Source: Lineus longissimus (taxonomy: Eukaryota > Nemertea > Pilidiophora > Heteronemertea > Lineidae). Taken from it: a DNA stretch of 64,000 nt. The position numbers and the translations under genes were made by a program. The notes under the pieces are model-generated. The model was not told the origin of the DNA, ran no database searches, and saw nothing but the letters and a program-made list of their open reading frames with translations. The stretch lies in NCBI RefSeq assembly GCF_910592395.1, contig NC_088320.1, forward strand, positions 6,884,001-6,948,000, in the 5' to 3' direction. Positions 50,631 to 60,520 of this stretch are shown here, piece by piece. Each line of letters opens with the position of its first letter. The stretch's first letter is position 1.

Positions 50631-51941
50631 CGCACCTAAGCTGGATTCCAAAAGCTTCTCGGACTTGTTTATCTTTCAGCAATAGAATCGCTTGCAGTAT
50701 TGTCATGGTAATTCATTTCCTCGCTGTTAGTCAAGTGGAAAAAGAGTGCGCGATTCTGCTGAGGTTATCCTCAGAAAGCGGATGGATCATCGAAGGTCCC
50801 TGCTTGGGCGATTGTATCCTGCATATGTCTGAATAGGGTCTGTCATGAGAAGTGCCGCAATGAATATCTTGAAGATTGATGGACAGGGACTACAAAAGGT
50901 TGAAGGAGGTCGGGTGAGATGAACGTAATCATCTAGAGTGCTAGTCTCCGCCACTTAAGGGGCCATGTAGAAGATTGAGATTTAGGCCATATTTCTGCGA
51001 TGCGATAGGTGAGAGATGATGAGAGACAGTTGCCTGTACCCATTTTTTTCTCCTATGACTTGTTAGAAATTAAGCTTACACACTTTCTGGAGAGATTTCT
51101 GTTACTAGTTCCATCAAATAGCAGGACAATGATAAACTCAGTATTATTTAGTACTTGCGTTTACTACCATAAGATTACCATACTGCCCTACTAAGGGAAG
51201 TGTCTACAAAAAAGGTATTGATCGATCCGACTCAGCTGCGCATGTTTAATGCATGTAATCGTGAACCTGGGAACAGCATCACTCGTAAGCCAGGGCGCAG
51301 ACAAAAAATATATTCCAATAACATCTGCAAGTATGCGTTAATTCTTCACAGTTGCTAATGGAATTGGATGAATTTTCCTGCAATTTTTTTTGCTTAAAGT
51401 TACTCTATTAGAAAAAAAAGTGTAGCATGTTCATTCAGTTGATGCGTAAGGGTTGCGTGCTTACGAAAGGAAACGTTGGGCATTATAAACAGGAGCTGAC
51501 TGGATAATTTGGAATCAGGATACTTTGGAATCTGTCCCTTTGACTATATCGGAACATTTCGGACATAACGGAATGCCGCAGGTATGGTGTATTCAACAGT
51601 TCTGATATGTTATTGATATATCTCCTTCCATTTATACACTTGAGGATCTTGTGCAAATATCGTCCATCTACATTGTGGAATTCTGAAGAGGGCGGGGAAT
51701 TCAGGGAGTAATCCGCAAAGGAAACATTGCCTCGCCAGTCGTCACCATGCCGTTACTTGATTGCCTAGTTTGCGGTTTTTTAGGACTCTGGGCGATTTCA
51801 CACAATCACCGCACGCAACGATATTGTCGCGCCGAGTAAAATAGGCGTCTGTATACTACAAATACATGTGCTTAAAAGAAAACACAATAAAACTCATAAA
51901 TATGGTTTTTTATTAGTATTTATGCATTACCCCCACATAAC
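50631..51941. other. Non-coding stretch, nothing recognised
   Basis: No domain-bearing frame or RNA gene was recognised here. Confidence 0.6.
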
Positions 51942-52760
51942 GTGTTTCATGGTGGTTCAGTGGATTACAGTGTCGTAGGCTCGCCCATGAATGATATTTT
52001 TTCTAACGTGACAAACGAACAGCTGAGGAGCCTGGTTTCGTCCTGGAGAATCATTCCCCAAATTGCCGAGAATCGGGTAGACCTTTCACCTTGCCGGACC
52101 AGGCTGTCTTTGAAAACGCGAGAGTTTTCTATTATGTTGAAAAATTGTGTTCTGGAGTCTCTGAATTTGATAACGTTGTGTCCGTCTGGTATTTAAATAA
52201 GTTTCTTCATGAATTGCATAGAGATAGAGAATGCGAACTTAGATCTTCTGTTTTACATCTTGTATGCTCTCAACTCGATGGATTTCCACTTAATCATTTT
52301 TATAGGACAGACTTGTCCATTTTGTTGGCAATAGCATGGCGAGAATCGATCGATGGGCTGCTGAGAATCTCAAGAATTGTCCACCAGATCACGAGCCTTT
52401 CGCAGAGCCTGACGAGAATTTCTTATCAGGGGTGGTATGGAGAATTTACGATGTGGGGGAGAACTTTCCGGTTGAATCGTTTATTTGGCAGTGTGCCTGT
52501 TTGATTGCTGAGACCTCTGACGACGGATATTGGAACTACATTTTATGCAATTCTCGGAATTTCTTCCCGTGTGAATGTTTGTGTGTGTCGAGCACGCTCT
52601 CTATATTCAGATTAATGAAAACAGGCAACTAATGCATACTGAGTTGGTGGTGTATTGGACCAGTGTCAATAGATTAGAAGTGGAAAATGTCCCCCTTGAA
52701 AAATGTGTCCGGCCCTATTGTATTCTGACGGGTTTATGGTATATGGTTCTAATAGCTTAG
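51942..52760 (+). pseudogene. Frame-shifting ORF cluster, possible decayed gene
   Basis: Four overlapping plus-strand frames tile 820 bp with switches near 52080, 52340-52380 and 52590: 51942-52196, 52091-52504, 52336-52632 and 52575-52760. The 137-codon frame is among the longest in the window outside the two clear genes. Successive frames each look more protein-like (Trp, Cys and acidic residues, few low-complexity runs) on one side of each switch, as expected for one reading frame broken by small indels. I recognise no family. It could also be chance or a set of sequencing errors. Confidence 0.3.
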
Positions 52761-53142
52761 ATATTATAGTCCATAACAGAATCCTTTGTAACCTGAACGT
52801 TCAATTCTAAGACATTTTAAACTTCTACTACACCGGCCATCCAAAGATGACGTGGTTCAAATCCCAGTCAAGGCAATTTGCTTTCTCAGTGCTCCTTTCA
52901 TTCAATATTCAGATGGTCTCTTCTGGGTATCCGGGTCGGTGTGAAAGTGAACTTATTGCCTCGAGATTCTGGCCAGGTCGAAACCAGTTTTGAATACATG
53001 CATGACAAGTACATGTTCATGCACATTCTTTGCAACTCCCTGTCTGACTTTTAGTTACAATCTTAACTAAAAATCGTTTTTACAAGAATCACGTGAAGAA
53101 TGTAAAAGTTAATGTACACGTAACTAAAGAATATTTTCACTA
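52761..53142. other. Non-coding stretch, one tRNA-like word
   Basis: GTGGTTCAAATCCCAGTC near 52853 resembles a B box but has no A box upstream. TTACAATCTTAACTAAAAA at about 53055 belongs to the dispersed AAGATT motif. Confidence 0.4.
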
Positions 53143-53342
53143 AGGTATAGACGGTCATGGCCTCTACAGAACCATACAGAGGTCTTTGTAAAAACGTTTT
53201 GCATGGATCTTCGCAACACTATGTCACATAGCCGCACGGCGAAGTGGGAGTCTTAGAATCACCCCAAACGTGTCAAATATGGCAGTGGCATCGATTTCTT
53301 TTGGGTTCATTCGTGGTTGTTTCCCATATTTCATCCGTGTTT
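53143..53342 (+). repeat. Repeat shared with 57882-58074, copy 1
   Basis: About 200 bp nearly identical to 57882-58074. Both run from AGGTATAGACGGTCATGGCC through ATGGATCTTCGCAACACT and GCAGTGGCATCGATTTCTTT to TTTCATCCGTGTTT. The last 30 bases (GTGGTTGTTTCCCA..) are also the start of the CCGG-flanked MITE family, so the shared unit runs across a MITE end. The two copies lie on either side of the ASB gene, in direct orientation. Neither preserves a long frame. Confidence 0.85.
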
Positions 53343-53436
53343 AGAAAGATACAGTGACCTTAGATTACGAAGGGTTGGCGTTCGTACGTTCGATAGAACA
53401 GCGAGTTTTCGCAAATCTCCCGAAAAGCCGCCGCGA

Positions 53437-53530
53437 ACGCTTGTCCCATTGTTCGACATCGAGAGCAGGAGCTCGAACAATGGGATAGGCGTTGTCATTT
53501 GCGTTTCGGGGGCTTTGCGAAAGCACCCTT
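53437..53530 (-). repeat. Dispersed hairpin repeat, copy 2
   Basis: GTCCCATTGTTCGA and TCGAACAATGGGAT form a near-perfect hairpin around 20 bases. The adjoining GGGGGCTTTGCGAAAGCACCC forms the second, weaker one. In reverse complement the order and spacing match 1584-1683. Confidence 0.65.
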
Positions 53531-54410
53531 AAGATCCGTCTTACGTCTCCTCACTGCACGGATTCAATGGAAAGTAAAGCTAGAGGCAAAGCACATCAGC
53601 ATTGTCAGGTTGTCGAAGTATCGCCATCTACATATCACCAGTGGAAGTTAAAAACTGACATGGTGTTTATTTGGATAGATTGGAACCCGATCACCTCACA
53701 GATGGCAGCACGACTCACTCTATAAGGTGGCATCACTTCGTCGCGCCAGGATCACCTCATCTCCCAATTTCATGGGGAGGGCGGAGGGTGGCAAGGTTCG
53801 TCCCTAGATTACCCCAAGCAAATGTGTGAACGCACGCCAGGAGATCACCATCAGTGCAACTTCACTTGAGAGCTTCACTCGGGCGACTAATACGAAAATC
53901 AGGCATAAACATCATGCGATATATACCGTACTGGTCCTCATTTTCTCATTTGCGAAGCCTCGAACTGTCATGGCAGAGTCGGGCAATATTTTGTAGTTAA
54001 ATTGTTCGCCAGAATATCGACATTATTTCACAATTACATTGTACGATTGATAAAAAAAGAAACGATGGACGTTTAAATTTGATGAGTCACGATACTGACA
54101 ATTTATTATCATCTAGATTTTTCTCATTCGGTCTCCTAGATTTAGACGGTATTAACATTTGTAACCGAGAAGTGATCGTCTTAGAGTCAGACATCGTGTG
54201 TGGCCTAGCTGGCGTCGATCATTGAGGTGTTTGCATCGACAGCTGAATGATATTCCCAGAGACGTTTAAATCGTATATCATGGGTAGTATTTCAGCATTC
54301 TCGTTTGTCCTTGTCAAATACCTCCACACTGCATGGCACCAAGATTAAATCCGATGAAGTTGAAGTAGACCATGACAATGACAAAATGAATGAGGCATGT
54401 GCATATCTAA
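53531..54410. other. Presumed 3' flank of the ASB gene
   Basis: The minus-strand AATAAA at 54102-54107 lies about 305 bases beyond the ASB stop and is the best polyadenylation signal. The remainder shows no gene or repeat. Confidence 0.5.
54102..54107 (-). terminator. Candidate polyadenylation signal of the ASB gene
   Basis: TTTATT on the plus strand gives AATAAA on the minus strand, about 305 bases past the stop codon. Confidence 0.5.
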
Positions 54411-56117
54411 TTATTCAAATAATAAGTATTTCTTCAGCAATTTTGGGAACTCGAATTGCCTTGACTGCACGGTCGCCCACAGAGGGGGGCGGATTGCTTG
54501 CCTCAGCCTAAGGCGACACAAATCTTTTAGACTTTTCAAATTTGCATTTTTGAGGTATTCCTGCAAAAACGCTATGGATCTAAGGAGTTCCGGATTCGTG
54601 GAACGGTGAATACTAACCGTATTAGCTTCAGAATTTAGCTTCCCTAACAGATCACTTATCTCTTCTAAAAAGAAGTTTTCGGTTTCGACGACTGTTGTGA
54701 CTAGTTTTGTAAAATTTGGTGGAAGATATTGGGTTCCATGACGCAGAAATATAGAAAAGAGAGAATCAAGTTCGTCATGACTGTCAATTTGATCCCAATT
54801 ATTATTGTATCCTGTAAGAAGGGTATCAACGTGTACTTTAGCCCCTGCTCCTAGCAATAGACAGAGAGCTTCTGCAAATCCTGCAAGAGCAGCTCTATTG
54901 TTGTCAGAAAACAGGTCTTCCTCGACCACGGGGTTATCCATCAGGTGTTCAATTGGCTCGCGATGTCCTATTCGGCATTTTGTTTGAATATTTGCTCCGT
55001 GATTAAGCAAGTGTCTTATGGTAGAGTGAACTTCGTCAAGATTTTCTGAGCGGCAGGCATAATGTGCTGCAGTGTACCCTCTTGCATCGACAACATTAAC
55101 AAGCGCCCCACGTTCTAGAAGGCAGAGGACAACATCGGAAAATCCACATTCACAAGCTGACATCAGAGGAGTGACAGACCCTTTTATTTTCGACGCATTA
55201 ACATCGACACCATTCTCCAAGAGCCAACAGCACATCTCGGGCCGATTTGAATGAATGGTAACGTGAAGAGGCGATACAAGATGTGCCTCCTGTTCACGTT
55301 CACATGGTATGTCCATGTTTATGTTCCACTCTGGTACATGTAGCAATACATTCTCAATGATTTCTACCTGCCCCCTCCAAAATAACATGAACAATATCAA
55401 ACCAAGGTACTGTTTCTTTCCCTCCGGATCGAGATCAAGTATGGCCTCTACCATGTCATAATCAGAATTCAGGATGGCCGTGCCTGCAGCGCAATCGAAA
55501 ATATCACTGTCATCGTCATCGCTAGCTGGATGCTCGAATGGTTGTGCCCCATAGGTGGAAAGCAACTTCATCATTTTAGTATCTCTGTTTTTGCACGCTT
55601 CGTTCATGGGATTTAAGTCAACCTCATCACCTTCGCCACCTGCAACTGTGATCTTTTCTGAGACACACACTCCACTATGAAGGATCCTCGCGGCCTTGTC
55701 CAAACAACCCGATTCTACTGCGGCCAGAAGGGCCATAGGCCGATTTCGTTCGGACTCGTTCGCCAACTCATCAACGTCAAGTAACAGCCGAAATATTTCT
55801 TTGCACACCTCCTCGTTTGAATCCCCTCTTTTCATAGCAAAGTCTAGCAGTGCAACTGAAATCGGACTCTTGTCACCATCAACCTTAAGAAGGTACGGGT
55901 CGGCACCAAACGATAGAAGCAGCTTGACCATAGGCATATCAGTATTTGAGCAGGCAATCGCTAGTGGCGACGAAGAGCGTTTGTCCGTCTCATTAGGTGA
56001 AACGCCTTGTTCAAGTAAGAACTTAGCTGTATCAAAGCTCCGTCTCTTAACCGCTATCCTTAAGGCACACTGAATATCTTCATTGCTGTGAGATCCAACG
56101 ATGCGTGTCTTTTCAAG
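54411..56117 (-). CDS. Ankyrin-repeat and SOCS-box (ASB) protein, main exon
   Basis: Large last coding exon of an ASB-type protein: acceptor CTTTCTTTAAAG|CTT at 56118-56119, stop TAA at 54411. It encodes 568 residues, about 595 with the upstream exon. About ten ankyrin repeats are visible; the clearest are SPLHVTIHSNRPEMCCWLLE, TPLMSACECGFSDVVLCLLE and TAAHYACRSENLDEVHSTIR. An Asp-rich insert (ASDDDDSD) interrupts the array. The last 40 residues are a SOCS box: SLKDLCRLRLRQAI is the elongin B/C-binding part and EFPKLLKKYLLFE the cullin-box part. In this family the ankyrins hold a substrate and the SOCS box recruits elongin B/C and cullin 5 for ubiquitination in the cytoplasm. Which ASB subgroup it belongs to is not determined. 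The frame continues upstream of the first in-exon Met (55937), so that Met is not the start. Confidence 0.9.
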   Translation of the reverse strand, partial: LEKTRIVGSHSNEDIQCALRIAVKRRSFDTAKFLLEQGVSPNETDKRSSSPLAIACSNTDMPMVKLLLSFGADPYLLKVDGDKSPISVALLDFAMKRGDSNEEVCKEIFRLLLDVDELANESERNRPMALLAAVESGCLDKAARILHSGVCVSEKITVAGGEGDEVDLNPMNEACKNRDTKMMKLLSTYGAQPFEHPASDDDDSDIFDCAAGTAILNSDYDMVEAILDLDPEGKKQYLGLILFMLFWRGQVEIIENVLLHVPEWNINMDIPCEREQEAHLVSPLHVTIHSNRPEMCCWLLENGVDVNASKIKGSVTPLMSACECGFSDVVLCLLERGALVNVVDARGYTAAHYACRSENLDEVHSTIRHLLNHGANIQTKCRIGHREPIEHLMDNPVVEEDLFSDNNRAALAGFAEALCLLLGAGAKVHVDTLLTGYNNNWDQIDSHDELDSLFSIFLRHGTQYLPPNFTKLVTTVVETENFFLEEISDLLGKLNSEANTVSIHRSTNPELLRSIAFLQEYLKNANLKSLKDLCRLRLRQAIRPPLWATVQSRQFEFPKLLKKYLLFE

Positions 56118-56611
56118 CTTTAAAGAAAGGCAAAGCAGTGGTACATGTATAGAAAATGGTTAAACATTTCAACTACCGTAGCTCAAAGGATATGTATCCT
56201 AGTTGGGGCACATTACTTGAAGGCCAGAAAGGGGCTTTCGATACCTTGCCCCGTACATGTATGAGAAGAAATCTGAAAAACAGTATAACTTTCCTGGCTG
56301 ACTTGTTTTTGTTAAAATAGTTGTTGACGTAGTTGTTTTTAGATATGCGCCACTGCAGAACAGCACCAACAAGTACAGTATATGGAAAACTCGGTTCTAG
56401 GGCCCTCCTTCTGGTGAAACTATCCAATGAAACAGTCAAATGTATGTGATGGTGTGTTCCTGTCATTACGGAGGTCGGCATGGTTTTGTTGTAACGGAGC
56501 AGTGACTTTGACAGGGACGTATTTTCGTATTTGGAGGTATACAAAAATAGATAAGTGTGACAGAGGGTGATAGGGAATGAGGCAAAAAAGCAGCTACAAT
56601 TTCATACGTAC

Positions 56612-56692
56612 CTCGTCAATATCATCGTTGCCTATGGTTGCCAGAAGAGTTTGGAGTTTTTGCCACGCGCTTTCCTCAGCCAATTCCTCCAT
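56612..56692 (-). CDS. ASB protein, first coding exon (inferred)
   Basis: Twenty-seven codons from ATG at 56692 (MEELAEESAWQKLQTLLATI..) end at the donor GACGAG|GTACGT (GT at 56611-56610). The phase is 0 and joins in frame to CTT at 56117, removing a 494-bp intron. The exon itself seems to begin at 56745, after the acceptor ATCTTTGTTTTAG, and the frame is open back to there. Either this Met is the start and the upstream part is 5' UTR, or a further coding exon lies upstream. The acidic, helical N-terminus before the first ankyrin repeat is plausible for the family. Confidence 0.65.
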
Positions 56693-57289
56693 GTTCAGCC
56701 ACGTGTAGTCAAATAAAACAGGTCCGTATTTAAAGAGTAAGTTCTCTAAAACAAAGATAAAAAACGCATAATGTATGTACACTATATATAACGCAGATGC
56801 ATCAATAATGTAGAGAACTATAAAACGAAGATTGAAGAGCACAGAATATGTTCAACGCGGGAGGCCACAAAACATCTGGTTTACTATAATTCCAATCGAA
56901 TTCAAATATATGCAAAATTTTTATAATATACCTATATTCAAAACGCTCCGTGCTTATTTTAAACAGAACGACCAACAAAAAGGATATAACGTATACATCT
57001 TTCATTGACACCATTGTTGGCCAATGAAAACGACCTTAGAATGTCAACAATTGAATGTCAACAACTGCGCGCATAAAGCAAGATAACTCATACAAAGCAA
57101 TGTTTATAGTCCTGTCACATGCCTACGTGCACAGTTATGATCAATAACAACCAGGAAGTTGCTGTCTTATTCATAGTGATTCGAAATTATTTTACATAGT
57201 CATGATTCCGAATTGAATTCTCATTCCTATGAACCCGAGATCATGAACCATGGATCACCCAGCGTACATGTATGTTTGAACGCGCACCT
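56693..57289. other. Presumed promoter region of the ASB gene
   Basis: AT-rich sequence with no recognised promoter motif. The 70-codon minus frame at 56802-57014 is hydrophobic and AT-driven and I do not support it. Confidence 0.4.
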
Positions 57290-57541
57290 GATGTCGCGAT
57301 CACTCTTAAGAGCTTGTGCATTCTTGAGGTATTTCTGAATATATGCTATAGATCTTTGGAGTTTTAGGATGGTTACATGGTGAATGATAACCCCTTTAAC
57401 TACAGTCATTAGAGATACTCATAGACCACCTACTTTTAAAAAGCTAGACAACCGTTTTCACTAGTTTTATATAATGTGGTGGATGCTGACTTCAATTTCA
57501 TAGAAAACTAGAAAAGAAAGAAACTAGTTCGTCATGCCTGT
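57290..57541 (-). pseudogene. Decayed copy of the ASB 3' end
   Basis: On the minus strand this stretch aligns with the ASB gene at about 54530-54790, in the same orientation. Shared DNA words include GAGGTATT, ACTAGTTTT, AGAAAAGA and AGTTCGTCATG (plus strand). In protein, LQRSIAYIQKYLKNAQALKS matches the gene's LLRSIAFLQEYLKNANLKS just before the SOCS box. Beyond that the SOCS box is lost (RDIRCAFKHTC in place of LCRLRLRQAI), and upstream the copy is broken by stops and indels. It covers only the C-terminal part. It is a relic of a tandem duplication upstream of the active gene. Confidence 0.8.
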
Positions 57542-57881
57542 GTATCTAACAAGAACTCGGCAAAGAATGTTCATTAAACTTAAAAATTATCATGAACGAT
57601 CTTTACTAGCAATCTTATCATCGTGATTTTTGACCCCGGAATGACCATAAATTACGAGATCATACAGTACCATCGTACCACAACTAGTTTGATGTACCGA
57701 TTCACTCCATCAATGCAATCGATGACCAGACACGACAGAGACACCGCGTTATCGCCATCTACAATTAACTTTCGACGATAGCAAAATTGTTTTCGTTTCT
57801 ACCTTTACCGGTGTAGAAGTTTAAAATGTCCTAGGATGAAATATCCGGGGAACAAAGGATTCTATTATGCGCTTTAATCTC
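57542..57881. other. Non-coding spacer
   Basis: No repeat or coding match was found between the ASB relic and the shared repeat at 57882. Confidence 0.5.
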
Positions 57882-58074
57882 AGGTATAGACGGTCATGGC
57901 CTCTACAGAACCATACAGAGGTCCTTGGAAAAAAAGCTTTGCATGGATCTTCGCAACACTTTGTCACATAGCCGCACGGCGAAGTGAGAGTCGTCTCAAA
58001 CTTGTCAAAGATGGCAGTGGCATCGATTTCTTTTGGGTTCATTCGTGGTTGTTTCCCATATTTCATCCGTGTTT
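57882..58074 (+). repeat. Repeat shared with 53143-53342, copy 2
   Basis: Nearly identical to 53143-53342, with an internal difference of a few bases near GTGAGAGTCGTC. It continues directly into a full-length diverged MITE copy (to 58200), which copy 1 does not. The minus-strand 103-codon frame across it is not conserved in copy 1. Confidence 0.85.
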
Positions 58075-58200
58075 CAGACAGTAGAGTGCTAGAGACCATG
58101 AATTTCTTCAAGAGGAAACACAGAAAAACCATGTCATTCTATCTTTCGCCGTTCGAAACGATATGGGAAAACACTCAGGAACGGAAACTTTCAAAAACGT
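58043..58200 (+). mobile_element. CCGG-flanked MITE family, copy C (diverged)
   Basis: The order of family words is preserved: GTGGTTGTTTCCCA, CCGTGTTTC, CTAGAGACCATGA, GAAACACAGAAAAA, TCTATCTTT, GAAAACACTCAGGAA and TTTCAAAAACG. The terminal TGTAA/TTACA and the CCGG duplications are gone. It is older than copies A and B. Confidence 0.7.
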
Positions 58201-58295
58201 CTGACCTGTTATTGGAAGAGCAACGAGCGCAAATCTTTTAAAACTTGACGTAAGATGACGCTGCCGTCATACATGTATGCAGTGTTATATGCCAA

Positions 58296-58960
58296 GCTTC
58301 CCTGCAAATGAGGTCTTTGATGCAATCCTCGCCTGCGAATGAGGTTGCTGATGACAACCTCGCCTGGGAAAGAGTTTGTTGATGACAGCCTCGCCTTGAC
58401 TGTGAACAAGGTTGCCGCTGACAATTTCGCCTATGAATGAGATTGTTAATGATAGCCTCGTCTCCGGGTGAGGTTGGTGATGACAATTTGGCCTACAAAC
58501 GAGGTTGTTGATGACAGCCTCCCCACGAGTAAAGGTTGTCTGTGAATGGTGTTGCTGATAACAAGCCCGTCTGCAAAGGAGGTTGTTGGTGAGAGCCCGC
58601 CTGTGAAGGAGGTTGTTGATGACAATCCCGCCGGCGAATGAGGTTGCTGATGACATTCCGCCGGCGAATGAGGTTGCTCTGATTAAGTCTTCGACTGCGA
58701 GGGGGTTGTTTTTTTTATGAAGGAATTGACTACTTGGCAAGCCCGGCTTACCAAACAGCGACTTTTTCTTGTCCTGAATGGAGAGTCGAACTCATCAATA
58801 TTAAAGTAAAGTCTCCTGCTCGCCAACAGGGTAGATGTTTTACCTGTTTGGCAAGCGGCTCTCCAAACAGGACAAAAAAAGATGCCTGTTCGGCGGGCGG
58901 CTTGCCAAATAGACCCGGCCTTTTATGAAATGTTCTCCTGCAAATGAGTTTGTTAATGAC
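58296..58960 (+). repeat. Minisatellite, units of about 30-36 bp
   Basis: About a dozen degenerate units of the form GAGGTTGTTGATGACAATC followed by CCGCCTGCGAAT run from 58296 to about 58690; the last full units are the most alike. Near 58735-58920 a second motif built on TTTGGCAAGCGGCTCTCCAA-type words is interleaved, and one more unit of the first type follows at 58930-58960. The 151-codon minus frame here is repeat translation. Confidence 0.8.
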
Positions 58961-59620
58961 GGGTGGGGGTGGGAGGAGGCTGGGTTGGCGTCTGTCCCTG
59001 CTGCCTTCGACGCTACAGCTAACAAAAGCGTCATGTTCGAATCACCAAGGGCTGTTGCACTGGCCCCACAATATATCAGTCGTAATTTCTCATGAAAACT
59101 CCATACCGCTTTGCGTACTGATCAGAAAAAGAATGTAATTCTAAAGAATTTTTCAACTTTTTAAATTTATAATTCTTATGAAGTACTAGAATGGCCCCAA
59201 GTAACATGAGTAATGCATCGGTTATAGCTTAGAGTAACCAGGCTGGTAACTTTATGTTATGATATAGCAGGGACATTTATGGTGCCACGCAGAATGCGTG
59301 AAGTATGGCGACCAGCAACCTCGTCACCACAGCACTGTTTCCAGGTTTGGTGAAGAAAGCAATATGCGTAAGACGTTCGGTTAACAAACCGTAATCTCCA
59401 TGCGTTAGAATAAAAGAGACAAAGCGTGGAGTCTGCATCTAGTTGAGAGCGACACACGATCAATATTACGACAGCACAAGAGCGCGAACTAGAATCAGCG
59501 GCCGATACATAGTTAGTCCCCACTCTTACAGTCTCCGATAATAAACGTGGACTGGGCACGGGAGAGTTGATATAGTTGTGGAGCCCGGTTTAAATCTTTC
59601 AAAACGAAGACTTTGCAAGT
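58961..59620. other. Upstream flank of the secreted-protein exon
   Basis: No repeat or frame of note. GATATAGTTG near 59570 is a weak TATA-like word about 50 bases before the ATG. Confidence 0.35.
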
Positions 59621-59752
59621 ATGATGAAAGCAGTGCTGTGTTTCGGACTTTTGGCCATCCTTATCGGGTGCGTGAGAGGATGGGGAAGGATTTTATCGGG
59701 CGAGAATAGTATTGGTTACAACAGCTGGATCCCGGCCAGGCGGAGTTGGAGG
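59621..59752 (+). CDS. First coding exon of a secreted protein (partial)
   Basis: Two adjacent ATGs at 59621 open 44 codons ending at the donor AGG|GTAAGC (GT at 59753). The peptide begins MMKAVLCFGLLAILIGCVRG, a classic signal peptide with a basic residue at position 3, a hydrophobic core at residues 4-17 and likely cleavage after Gly-20. The mature start is WGRILSGENSIGYNSW and contains an Arg-Arg pair at positions 40-41. The exon ends in phase 0. I found no second exon in the remaining 4 kb, so the rest probably lies beyond the window or after a long intron. No family is recognised. Confidence 0.6.
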
Positions 59753-59999
59753 GTAAGCATATTTTTGAATTCAGACATCATCCTATGTATTAACTGATTT
59801 TATTACAAAAGAAGGGACTGAAGTCTGAAGTATTAGATAGGTTGCGCAGCATGTACACTTACAGGCGTAAAAAAATATATATTTTCGCCCTAAAAGAAGT
59901 GACGCAGTCTTTTCAATTGATTAGTCATTTTATGTTTGCGGTATATACTGTATGTGTAATTATAACAAGATTTGCATGGTCTTCGAAAATTCCAATGGT

Positions 60000-60185
60000 A
60001 AGCTCCCAGGCTGGAAAAAATGAAGTCGTATATGTCAAGTCGTAGTATAATGACCTTCCCGTGGGTCGCGGCTTGATTATACTCATCTCATCCAAAGGTA
60101 CGATCTGGAATTGAAACCTCACGCCAGGTCTTATTGGCGAGTGAGTTGAGTATCTAATAAGGAGACCGCAGGTTGTCTTCCCATT
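60000..60185 (-). mobile_element. Probable tRNA-derived SINE, degraded
   Basis: On the minus strand the region near 60170-60105 ends in a B-box-like GGTTTCAATTCC. The expected A-box position is too diverged to call. It is followed by GTACCTTTGGATGAGATGAG and CCCACGGGAAGGTC, reminiscent of conserved central domains in invertebrate SINEs. No target duplication was found. Confidence 0.4.
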
Positions 60186-60520
60186 TTACCTTGTTCCAAC
60201 CCAATACAGCAAATCAAATCAGGGCAATATAAAGTCAATAACAATCTCCACTTTCTCGTTTAGTTGCTTCACTGCATTGCTTTTAGTCTATTTTCTTGCC
60301 GAAATTGTATTTGCAGTTGATCCAACTACTGAGTTACAGAACTATAGTCAGCTTGTTTTACCATGCGCGATTTAATAGGCAAGGAAAATGGATCCCTTGT
60401 AAACTAATTTTGTTCGGACAAAAACAGAATCAATTTCGAGTCAAAGTTAAAAAATCATGCTAAGATGCGTAAAAGATTATTAGTAAGGATATTCAGTTTT
60501 AATCGCCCATAAATGCGCGT
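60186..60520. other. Non-coding spacer
   Basis: Nothing recognised between the SINE-like sequence and the LINE 3' end. Confidence 0.5.

Noticed and set aside
52853-52875. B-box-like word suggesting a tRNA or SINE
   Set aside because: No A box at the right distance and no second family feature.
54805-56073. Plus-strand frames opposite the ASB gene
   Set aside because: They are antisense shadows of the ankyrin exon, Ser/Thr-rich as expected from complementing it.
56173-56544. 123-codon minus frame
   Set aside because: It lies inside the inferred ASB intron and shows no domain.
58285-58740. 151-codon minus frame
   Set aside because: It is translation of the minisatellite, with low-complexity Asn/Leu/Cys/Arg repeats.
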